NCBI GenBank assembly: GCA_948739805.1
Contig: CAPYID010000062.1
Location: 1 to 6,953 of the forward strand
Length of the DNA stretch: 6,953 nt
DNA from: an uncultured Clostridia bacterium
Lineage (GTDB): Bacteria; Bacillota; Clostridia; TANB77; CAG-508
Reading direction: 5' to 3'
Shown here in pieces: positions 1-5,694 of this stretch (position 1 is the first letter of the stretch; each line of letters opens with the position of its first letter). Below the pieces are notes generated by a model, which saw only the letters and a program-made list of their open reading frames with translations, was not told where the DNA came from and did not search any database. Both the position numbers and the translations under genes were made by a program.

Positions 1-3000
1 TTCTCCTCCTTCTATTATTTCACTTCCTACTCCACTTTCTACTTTTGGTGTTTTTAGCTTGTAATAGTAATTTACTTCTATTGTTTCCCCTTCTATTCTT
101 CCTCTATAGTTTTCTGGTGTTGTGTCTACTACTATATAGTTTTCTGGAATATTGCTTGATGCTTCTGTTGTATAGTCGTCTCCTATTGTTCCTACTATTT
201 CTTGGTCTTCTACTAGTTTTACTGTTGAGTATGTGTTTGTTTTTTCGTCATATATGTAGTGGTGGATTATTACTTTTCCTTCTTTTTTTACATAGTAGAT
301 GGTTGCTATGTTTTCTCCTGTTCCTATTTTTAGAGTTTCTGGTACCATGCTGTCATAGTTGTAGTCTTCTATGTCCATTATTTCTTCTGTTAAGTTTACT
401 TCACTTTCAAATACTTGATTTTTTAGTGTTCTTTTGAATATTGTTTTTTCTGTGTTTTTGTCTATGTGCTTTATTTCTCCTGTTAAGTCTGTTCTTCTTA
501 CGTAGTAATAGTTCTTTTCACTTCTTCCATCTTCCCCTATTGTTAGTTCTTCTTTTTCTGGTGCTATAAATCCATCTATTTCTTTTGTTTCTACTGTTAT
601 TGTTGCTCCTGTTGGTGCTCCTAAGTTTTGTGTTTCTTGTATTGTATAGTTTTGGTCGTCGTGTTTTGTTTCGTCTCCTCCTAAGTTTTGTGTCCAGTGG
701 TTTACTGTGTATGGGTTTTCTGGATTTCTTGTGTAGTAATAGTTTACTATTAGACTTCCATCTGCTAGTATTTCTACTTCCTCTGGATTTGGTGCTATAA
801 ATCCTGGGTATTCTTTTACCTTTGGTGTTATTTTTCTTCCTGTTATTCCGTTTAGGTTTTCTATATCTATTCGCGTATAATTTTCCCTTTGTCCTGGTAT
901 TGTAGTATCATCTTGAGTATTATCTTGTGTATCGTTTGTTGTTGTGTCTGGGTTATTGTTTTGTGCATTGTTGGTAGTTTCGGTTGGTAGGTTTTCTTTC
1001 CAGTGTTGTACTATGTATGGTGTGTTTGTGTTTCTTGTGTAGTAATAGTTTAGTACTGCTTTTCCGTCTACTGTTATTTCTATGTTTTCTTCTTCTGGTG
1101 ATGTAAATCCTGCATATGTTTTTACTCCTGGTCTTACATTTGCTCCTGTCATTCCTGTTTTTTCTTCTGTTTCTATTAGTTCATAGTTTCCGTCTTCTGA
1201 TATTTCTCCTGTTGTAGTATCTTCTTCTCCTTCTTTTGTTTCTGTTAAGTCTATTTCTGCTAAGTCTATTAATTCTATTTCTTCAAATGCTGTTTCTTCA
1301 TTTTCTTCTGCATTATTACTATTTTCTCTTATTGCTGCTTCTACTGTTTGTTGCCAGTGTTTTACTACATATGGTATGTCTGTTCTTCTTTCATAGTAAT
1401 ATTTTACTATTGTTTCTCCGTCTCCTCCTATGTTTTCATTTTTTACATCTGGTGTTATAAATCCTTCATATTCCCTTGGTGTTGTGTCTGTTTGCGTGTC
1501 TGTTGTTCCTGTTAAATGTTCTGTGTCTTCTGGTTCTACTAATTCATAGTTTGTTTCATCATGTATGCTTGCATCTCCATCTACTTTTTGTCTCCAGTGT
1601 TGTACTTTGTATGGTGTGTCTTCGTTTGGTGTTGCATTTGCTGTATATTCTACATTTTTTAGTCCTATTGTGAATTGATGTGTTGGATTTTCGTCGTCTT
1701 CTTCTCCTGTCCATCCTGACCATGTATATCCTGCTGCTTTTTCTGCTTCTATTGTTACTGTTTCTCCATATAGATATTTGTCTTTTCCTTCTCCTGATAC
1801 ATTTCCTGTTACTCTTATGTTTTGTATTCCTTTTCCTTTGTTTAATACTACATCATAGTAATTCCTTGTATAGAAATATTTTATAATTGTAGTTCCTTCT
1901 CCTGTTATTGTCATTACTATATCATTTACATATGGTGATTTGAAACCTTCATATGTTTTTGTAGCTGGTGTTACATCTTCATCTGTTGTTCCTGTACAGT
2001 CATCTGTTTCTATTAATGTGTAATTATCTTCATCATGTTTATTAACTTTTCCTTCTAATTTTTGTTGGAAATGTTGTACTTGATATGCTGTGTTTGTGTT
2101 TGGTTCTACTATTGGTACAAATTCTATGTCTTCTGCTGGCATTGTTCCTGCTACATAGTATGGTTGTTCTGTTTCTATAAATTGCTCTCCTTTTTGCCAT
2201 CCTTTCCATGTATATCCTTGGGCTAGTACTCCATTTATTACTATTTCTTGTTCATATAGATATTCTCCTCCTCCTAGTACTATTGCCATTCCTTTTTTGT
2301 TTTTTGCTGTTAATGTGTATTTATTTCTTGTGTAATAATAGTCTACTATTAGCCCTCCATCTCCTGCTATTGTTTCTTCTCTTCTTTCTTCTTCTGGTGG
2401 TGGTGTAAATCCTGTAAATGTTTCTACTTCTGGTATTACTTTGCTATCTGTTAATCCTGTTTTTGAAGTATCATCTAATTGTAATGTATAATGTTGGTCT
2501 GTTTTTATTTGTGCTATTCCATCTAGTTTTTGTATCCAGTGTCTTACACGATATCCTACCATATTTGCTTGCCAATTTGCTGTATATGTTCTATTTCCTA
2601 TTGAGCCTTTATTTATTGTTACATCTATTTGTGGTTCACCATTATTTATTGACCACCCTTTAAATGTGTATCCTACTCTTGTTGGTTTTACTAATGTAAA
2701 ATTCTCTGTCTCTACTGTATATTCTGTTTTTTCTCCTGTTATTGTTCCTTCGTTTAGGTTATATTTTATGGTATATGTATTAATTGTTGCATGTGCTGTT
2801 ACTGTAACTGCTCTTGATGGCATAGTAAATTCATATGTTTTATTTGTAGAGCCTTCTACTTGTGAACTTGTCCAACCTGTCCATGTATATCCTTTTGCTT
2901 CTGTTGCCGATACTGATACTTTTTCTCCTACTCTATATTCTTTTTCTCCTGTTGTAGATGATATTCCCGTGGTGTTATCTACTGTTACTTTAAATTTCTT

Positions 3001-4329
3001 TCTATATATTGTTACTTGGGTTTTCTTGGCTTCTGATACAGTATATGATTCTATACTTGCTGCTTGGAATTCATCTGTTGCTACTACACCCCAGCTAACA
3101 GTACTTCCATAATCTCTTTTTTCATTAATTACATCTTCCCAGTCTGTAAATGTTCCATCTGGTTTCTCATATCTTATTTGTACTTGTTGTAAGTATGATT
3201 CTTTTGAAGCATTTGCTGTTAGGCTTACATTCTCTGCTGGCATTTTAAATGTATATTCTTGGTCTGTTGAAACCACTTCACCTTTGCTATTAGTCCAATT
3301 ATCAAAAGTATAGCCGTCCTTCAATGAAGCTGAAACTGTTACATCTTGCTCATACAAGTATGCACCTCTTCCTGTCGTACTATTTATATTTTCCCCAGTT
3401 ACACTATCTATTCCTGTGCCTTTTATCAAATTTACGTCATAATTATTTCTCACATAGTAGTAGTTTACCTCAGTTTCTCCTAATTCATCGTGATGAAGCC
3501 TCTGTTCTGGTGGGTCAATGAATCCCTCCTTACTAATGACTGGGCATTGTACATATTCTTTAAAATCCCCATATACCCACACACCATCATCCAAACCGTC
3601 ACGAAGCGAGTAATTCACATCATCCTTCTTCAGAGGGTCACCATCCAGTTTCTGATCCCAATGATATACCTTGCTACCTTTCTCCGCGTCGGAAGTAACC
3701 AGTCCCCACCCCCTCAACATATTAACATTAAAGCCGTGCCTGTCATCATGAAAACCACCAAAATCATCCGCGAACCCACCTAACCAAACTGAATTGAATT
3801 TAAAGTATAAGTTTTCCGTCCTAACATCCAAACCTGCTTTATGCAGTGACTCATCCCATTCAAAATCTATCCTCGTAACCATATCATACCCCGTTTCCAA
3901 TCCTCTAGCTACGAACAAACTAAAAGGCGACACATACGTAACCACACATTCCGCATTCGCTTTGTCCGATACACCCTTTTCCTCAGAACACTTTCCCCAA
4001 GATTTCCTCGTAGGCGGATAAACGCTACTAAAGCCCTTCACATTGTCCGTCGAACCATTCTGTAAGACAGGAGCCGCCTCGACATGACCAGGAGAATAAT
4101 CTAAATCAACTATCCTATGTCCCCTTTCACACATTAATCCCATACTAATGTCTTCCACGAAGAACGCCTTATCATAATCCAGCTCACATACCGAGCAATA
4201 GCATCTTTCCAACCTTTCTCCATCCAGCACTCCCGCACCTGTCCCCCCGAGTTGCCCAGAACGTGTGTTGACCATCCAAACGCAAAGAGCAACTCTCACC
4301 AGCCGTAGAACCTTTCTTTGTAGAGAGAC
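1..4329 (-). CDS. Main body of the giant surface protein, partial at the left edge
   Basis: One frame is free of stops from 4329 to base 1 (1,443 codons), checked triplet by triplet. It has no SD-supported start (ATG 4275 and GTG 4299 have none), so I treat it as the continuation of the gene starting at 4688. Domain order: an unrecognised domain with several Cys at about 4330-3680; unit U1 3672-3445; InlB-type F1 3441-3205; a distinct spacer domain 3204-2995; F2 2994-2785; a canonical Listeria-Bacteroides repeat 2775-2569; U2 2559-2323; F3 2319-2101; U3 2088-1861; F4 1860-1630; U4 1611-1384; U5 1371-1030; U6 1017-724; U7 711-493; two MucBP-like domains 492-61; then a linker leaving the window. 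These families belong to extracellular adhesins, so the product is probably surface-exposed. A sorting signal would lie left of the window. Confidence 0.85.
61..492 (-). other. Two MucBP-like domains at the visible C-terminal end of the surface protein
   Basis: The first (about 277-492) reads LTGEIKHIDKNTEK and ends IATIYYVKKEG. The second (about 61-276) reads KVIIHHYIYDEKTNT, then VEDQEIVGTIGDDYTTEAS, PENYIVVDTTPENYRG and closes VNYYYKLKTPKVESG. The second pattern (HHY, EDQ...G.IGD.Y.T.AS, ENY, VNYYY) is the textbook signature of MucBP-type domains that bind mucin or serve as stalk modules in Bacillota surface proteins. The KTPKVESG linker leads towards more domains or an anchor outside the window. 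Mucin binding is inferred from the family only. Confidence 0.75.
725..1052 (-). repeat. Identical 22-bp DNA repeat at 725-746 and 1031-1052
   Basis: The ends of units U6 and U5 share 22 identical bases (725-746 and 1031-1052), encoding the YYYTRN end of each unit. A near-copy lies at about 2325-2346 (end of U2) with a few substitutions. Identity at DNA level is longest where the protein motif is most conserved, so it may reflect either selection or recent unit duplication. It is a plausible substrate for gain or loss of units. Confidence 0.75.
1630..3441 (-). repeat. InlB B-repeat / Flg_new-type domains (five copies) interleaved with the HW units
   Basis: One canonical Listeria-Bacteroides repeat lies at 2569-2775, reading YTIKYNLNEGTITGE, then VGYTFKGWS and ending YTANWQ. 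Four divergent copies (Pfam Flg_new_2-like) lie at 3205-3441, 2785-2994, 2101-2319 and 1630-1860. They share a short strand, then YLYEQ/YRVGE/YLYGE with a V-x-I/V strand, a GYTW-x-GW or GYTFDNW core, and a closing strand ending MPAENVSLTANA or similar. These beta-grasp-like folds build stalks in surface proteins. Between the first two copies (2995-3204) is a separate module, QIRYEKPDGTFTDWEDV onwards, that I do not recognise. Confidence 0.8.
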
Positions 4330-4405
4330 TCAATTTAGTACCTCGACTCAAACTTACATAACCCGTAACCTTAGAACCATAACCACCGTTTCTGTTTGAA
4401 ACCAC
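4184..4405 (-). pseudogene. Middle segment of the glycine-rich domain, +1 frame relative to the gene start
   Basis: The frame reads SNRNGGYGSKVTGYVSLSRG followed by TKLSLSTKKGSTAGE, which continues the glycine-rich domain begun in the first frame. GGYG followed by a beta-strand and SRGTKL is typical of that domain. It ends at a TGA at 4184-4186. An ATG at 4414 opens this frame but it has no SD and overlaps the first frame, so it is not a separate gene. Residues after about TAGES no longer look like the family. The true coding frame probably passes into the third frame somewhere between 4329 and about 4190, perhaps at the six-G run 4243-4248. Confidence 0.6.
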
Positions 4406-4688
4406 GTGCTCCATACAGTTCTATTTTATATACTCCATCTTTTGGCACAGTATATGTTCCTTCACCTTCTATAGTTGTAGTTTCTGCCTTTATTTCTTCT
4501 TCATTGTTATCTACATTTTTATTTAGATTTGCTGTCTCTGATGGACGCCCAAATGGCGCCCCTACACATATTGCTACTATTGTACATATTATTACAAGCA
4601 TTGCAATTAGAGGCACAAGTATATGTGTCTTTTTATTGTTGGCAGTTATAAGTTTTTTTCCTTTCTTATTTTGGTTGTGTTTGTTCAT
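4371..4688 (-). CDS. N-terminal fragment of the giant surface protein: membrane anchor plus start of glycine-rich domain
   Basis: This 105-codon frame begins at ATG 4688, eight nucleotides after a perfect AAGGAGG. Residues 1-21 are rich in Lys and Asn. Residues about 22-42 form one hydrophobic segment (HILVPLIAMLVIICTIVAI) fitting an uncleaved anchor or signal peptide; there is no convincing lipobox. An Asn/Glu-rich linker follows at about 50-72. Residues about 76-96 contain EGTYTVPKDGVYKIELYGARG, the characteristic opening of ALK-type glycine-rich domains (Pfam Gly_rich-like) found in many gut-bacterial surface proteins. Right after GARG the frame turns into an unrelated tail (residues 97-105) and stops. 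The next frame continues the expected SNRNGGYGSKVTGYVSLSRGTK pattern, so the stop is a frame break rather than a natural end. Confidence 0.8.
   Translation of the reverse strand: MNKHNQNKKGKKLITANNKKTHILVPLIAMLVIICTIVAICVGAPFGRPSETANLNKNVDNNEEEIKAETTTIEGEGTYTVPKDGVYKIELYGARGFKQKRWLWF
4543..4561 (-). repeat. GC-rich hairpin inside the surface-protein start region
   Basis: Arms 4543-4549 and 4555-4561 (GGGCGCC / GGCGTCC on the minus strand, one G-U pair) enclose a 5-nt loop. It lies in frame right after the membrane segment and encodes VGAPFGRPS. It stands out from very AT-rich flanks and resembles GC-rich REP-like palindromes scattered in Clostridia genomes; that comparison is inference from memory. 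Confidence 0.45.
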
Positions 4689-4696
4689 TTGGGATT

Positions 4697-4703
4697 CCTC
4701 CTT
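4697..4703 (-). promoter_or_regulatory. Shine-Dalgarno site of the giant surface protein gene
   Basis: AAGGAGG on the minus strand, eight nucleotides before ATG 4688. It fixes the start of the gene. Confidence 0.9.
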
Positions 4704-4730
4704 GTTTTTTATGATTTGTTTTGTATTTCT

Positions 4731-4797
4731 AGTGCCATAAATAATTAATAAATTCGAAAACGTTGTTCAAAAATTTATTAATTATTTAGTGAGCACT
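4731..4797 (-). promoter_or_regulatory. Long hairpin in the 5' leader of the surface protein gene
   Basis: A perfect 17-bp all-AT inverted repeat (4738-4754 and 4772-4788) is extended by a 2-bp step and a 5-bp AGTGC/GCACT clamp (4731-4735 and 4793-4797), with two single-base bulges. That gives about 24 bp around a 17-nt loop (4755-4771). It sits between the promoter (-10 at 4885-4890) and the SD (4697-4703), within a leader of about 190 nt. No U-run follows, so it is not an intrinsic terminator. It could be an RNA control element, a protein-binding palindrome, or a small inverted-repeat insertion. I do not recognise it as a known riboswitch. Confidence 0.8.
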
Positions 4798-4884
4798 TTA
4801 TTATATTGTTTGATTTGTTTTTGTTTCATGGACACGGTGCACAGTGCCTATGCAATTGTTTTACGCTTAGTGTTATACAATCAA

Positions 4885-4913
4885 ATTATACATTCGCATA
4901 TAATGTATGTAAA
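4885..4913 (-). promoter_or_regulatory. Sigma-A-type promoter of the giant surface protein gene
   Basis: The minus strand shows TTTACA (4908-4913), exactly 17 nt, then TATAAT (4885-4890): 5/6 and 6/6 matches to consensus. Transcription would begin near 4878, leaving a leader of about 190 nt before ATG 4688. A similar promoter stands at 5531-5559 at the same distance from a shared repeat. Confidence 0.75.
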
Positions 4914-4951
4914 TGCCAATTCTTTTCCAGTTGTAACTAAGATGGTTGCTT

Positions 4952-5047
4952 TTTCTACGGGTTTTATATGTTCTTTGTTTTATGTTTTCTTTGTTAAATT
5001 TGTGTTTCTATTTTGTCATATTTTGTCGTTTTTCTTAGGGAAATAAG
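4952..5047 (-). repeat. Intergenic module, copy 1 (upstream of the surface protein promoter)
   Basis: Bases 5018-5047 are identical to 5665-5694 (30 bp, minus-strand core TTTCCCTAAGAAAAACGAC). Similarity fades over the next 65 bp or so: good to about 4977, weaker to 4952, where CCCGTA matches TCCGTA in the other copy. The -35 box of the next promoter starts 134 nt from the core start here and 135 nt in copy 2, so the duplicated unit seems to include the promoter. Confidence 0.7.
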
Positions 5048-5055
5048 GGTTTTGG

Positions 5056-5322
5056 TTAAATGAAAAATGGGACAATCCTTCTTCCACATTTAATGTGTAA
5101 ATAAGAACTGTCCCATTTTTCATGAACATCACAATTAAGGGCACTATTGTTTGTGTCCTTTTCATTTTTTATTTCATTTTCTCTTTTAATAGACATAGCT
5201 ACATTATATATTTCTATATATTTTGCTTCTATGCTTTCTTTTAGATTATTCTTGTGTGTGTGTGTGTGTGTTACATTATCAACGGTTTCAAAGGTTTTTG
5301 TTTTTTGTCTTTTTTGTTTCAT
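5056..5322 (-). CDS. Small hypothetical protein, 88 aa, with a His-Thr microsatellite
   Basis: I do not recognise this product. ATG 5322 is preceded, with 8 nt spacing, by AAAGGTGGTGA, a 10/11 match to the extended SD consensus, and a good promoter lies at 5531-5559. A longer start (GTG 5337) would overlap the SD and is less likely. The protein is charged and soluble: Lys/Arg-rich start MKQKRQKTKTF, a THTHTH stretch at residues 18-23 encoded by a (TG)9 tract, and a Glu/Lys/Asn-rich middle (ESIEAKYIEIYNVAMSIKR). The last 22 residues (67-88) are encoded by the palindromic element 5060-5123, so the natural C-terminus may have been replaced by that insertion. It may be a truncated relic rather than a working gene. 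Confidence 0.35.
   Translation of the reverse strand: MKQKRQKTKTFETVDNVTHTHTHKNNLKESIEAKYIEIYNVAMSIKRENEIKNEKDTNNSALNCDVHEKWDSSYLHIKCGRRIVPFFI
5060..5123. repeat. Palindromic element with 15-bp arms
   Basis: Arms 5060-5074 and 5109-5123 (ATGAAAAATGGGACA and its complement) are perfect. Between them lie smaller inverted repeats, such as CACAT...ATGTG near 5085-5095. The GAACTGTCCC/GGGACA ends resemble REP-like palindromes I recall from Clostridia genomes; this is not checked. On the minus strand the 3' arm carries a U-rich run, so it could also terminate transcription of the small ORF that ends inside it. Confidence 0.7.
5253..5270. repeat. (TG)9 dinucleotide microsatellite
   Basis: Eighteen bases of perfect TG repeat, unusual for a bacterial genome. 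It falls at codons 18-23 of the small ORF (THTHTH on the minus strand). Slippage by one TG unit would shift that frame. Confidence 0.9.
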
Positions 5323-5330
5323 TTTTAGTT

Positions 5331-5341
5331 TCACCACCTTT
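5331..5341 (-). promoter_or_regulatory. Shine-Dalgarno site of the 88-aa ORF
   Basis: AAAGGTGGTGA on the minus strand, one mismatch to AAAGGAGGTGA, eight nucleotides before ATG 5322. It favours this start over the GTG at 5337. Confidence 0.5.
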
Positions 5342-5352
5342 TTATCTTTCTA

Positions 5353-5499
5353 AACCCTCCGTCAGCCTTCGGCTGCCACCTCCCTTCTGTAAGGGAGGCA
5401 AGTTGCTTCTTTTAAATTTTTATAATTGTTTAAAAGAAGCATTTTTTTCTTCTCTTGGCTCCCTTATTTAAGGGAGCTGTCACAAAGTGACTGAGGGTT
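5353..5499. mobile_element. 147-bp MITE-like element with terminal inverted repeats and nested hairpins
   Basis: The ends AACCCTCCGTCA (5353-5364) and TGACTGAGGGTT (5488-5499) are inverted repeats matching at 11 of 12 bases. Inside are five stems: 5363-5367/5371-5375, 5379-5386/5391-5398 (CCTCCCTT/AAGGGAGG), a 13-bp stem 5404-5416/5429-5441 (TGCTTCTTTTAAA), 5458-5466/5469-5477 (GCTCCCTTA/TAAGGGAGC), and 5479-5483/5487-5491. There is no coding capacity. The AACCCTC...CTCCCTT...AAGGGAG...GAGGGTT layout is of a type widespread between genes in Clostridia (from memory). No clear target-site duplication is visible. It sits between the promoter at 5531-5559 and the SD of the small ORF, so it would be transcribed as a structured leader. 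Confidence 0.8.
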
Positions 5500-5530
5500 C
5501 TTTGATTTTTGATTTTCTCACTTTTATTTT

Positions 5531-5559
5531 ATTATAAGAATTTTGTCATTCCTTGTAAA
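5531..5559 (-). promoter_or_regulatory. Sigma-A-type promoter upstream of the MITE and small ORF
   Basis: The minus strand shows TTTACA (5554-5559), exactly 17 nt, then TATAAT (5531-5536), the same boxes and spacing as the promoter at 4885-4913. It lies just after the Fic terminator and points at the MITE-like element and the 88-aa ORF. The start would be near 5524, with about 200 nt of leader. Confidence 0.65.
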
Positions 5560-5583
5560 TAACTATTTTTTCCTGTATAACAC

Positions 5584-5612
5584 AAAAAAATCCGCATTTA
5601 TTTACGGATTTT
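5584..5612 (-). terminator. Intrinsic terminator downstream of the Fic gene
   Basis: On the minus strand AAAATCCG (5605-5612), a 10-nt loop and CGGATTTT (5587-5594) form a stem whose 3' side runs into seven T in total (5584-5590). It lies about 170 bp after the Fic stop codon and before the next promoter. The plus-strand reading has a poorer T-run, so minus is the likely direction. Confidence 0.75.
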
Positions 5613-5694
5613 CCTTGTATTTGGTTTTATTTTTTTCTTGTTAAGTTTTTATTTCATTTTTGTAATATTTTGTCGTTTTTCTTAGGGAAATAAG
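5599..5694 (-). repeat. Intergenic module, copy 2 (downstream of fic, upstream of the small-ORF promoter)
   Basis: Partner of 4952-5047: 5665-5694 is identical to 5018-5047, similarity continues with gaps in identity to about 5624, and weakly to 5599. In this copy the terminator 5584-5612 lies between core and promoter; copy 1 has lost or never had the hairpin. The -35 box at 5554-5559 keeps the copy-1 spacing to within one base. Confidence 0.7.

Larger units (their letters stand above)
493..3672 (-). repeat. Seven HW...YYYTRN protein repeat units (U1-U7) in the surface protein
   Basis: Each unit opens with xVxHWxQxLDG, has a central NYxL, then GxT...VKxYxGFxxP, and closes with VNYYYTRN or a variant. 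Units lie at 3445-3672, 2323-2559, 1861-2088, 1384-1611, 1030-1371, 724-1017 and 493-711. The standard unit is 73-79 residues. U5 (114) and U6 (98) carry extra acidic or Thr/Asn/Asp/Gln-rich linkers inserted shortly after HW. Closing variants include YYYVRN (U1), YFYTRN (U3), YYYERR (U4) and YYYVRR (U7). The pattern resembles MucBP-related repeats of Clostridia surface proteins. U4-U7 are back to back, while U1-U4 are separated by InlB-type repeats. Confidence 0.85.
1..4688 (-). pseudogene. Giant repeat-rich surface protein gene, 5'-complete, runs off left edge, frame broken twice
   Basis: This entry describes the whole locus; the pieces are listed separately. Read from 4688 downwards it encodes a Lys-rich N-terminus with one membrane segment, a glycine-rich domain, an unrecognised Cys-containing domain, then a long alternating array of HW...YYYTRN units and InlB-type repeats, and two MucBP-like domains. 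Such architecture is known from cell-surface proteins of Bacillota, where the repeats form a stalk and adhesive or sugar-binding modules. The protein would exceed 1,550 residues and its C-terminus is not seen. The frame changes twice by +1 (equivalently -2), near 4405 and between about 4329 and 4190. All three frames carry sequence fitting one protein, so I read this as a single gene that is decayed, phase-variable or mis-sequenced. It is transcribed from the promoter at 4885-4913 with a strong SD. Binding partner and function are unknown. Confidence 0.8.

Noticed and set aside
45..3112. Plus-strand open frames rich in Leu, Phe, Val and Ser across the repeat region
   Set aside because: They are antisense shadows of the repeat array. 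Composition is low-complexity, there is no SD, and the opposite strand has recognisable domains.
3324..4021. Three plus-strand frames opposite the N-terminal domain
   Set aside because: No SD or known motif, and the minus-strand frame is open and continuous with unit U1.
4190..4414. Programmed ribosomal frameshifting at the two breaks
   Set aside because: Two +1 events within about 200 nt without a recognised slippery heptamer, RF2-like site or conserved stimulator is unlikely. Mutation or sequence error is simpler.
4396..4740. Plus-strand frame of 114 codons
   Set aside because: Antisense to the membrane anchor and glycine-rich start, and it reads through the SD and leader of the real gene.
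4800..4805. Second TATAAT (minus strand) closer to the surface-protein gene
   Set aside because: No acceptable -35 box at 16-18 nt; the promoter at 4885-4913 is much better.
4704..4878. Known riboswitch or T-box in the surface-protein leader
   Set aside because: No conserved core of a family I know is visible, and the hairpin is followed by no terminator U-run.
4789..5046. Plus-strand hydrophobic frame of 85 codons
   Set aside because: GTG start without SD; it overlaps the minus-strand promoter, the leader hairpin edge and repeat copy 1. Better explained as antisense of an AT-rich control region.
5147..5471. Two plus-strand frames through the TG tract and MITE-like element
   Set aside because: They are low-complexity, share the TG repeat in different frames and run into non-coding hairpins.
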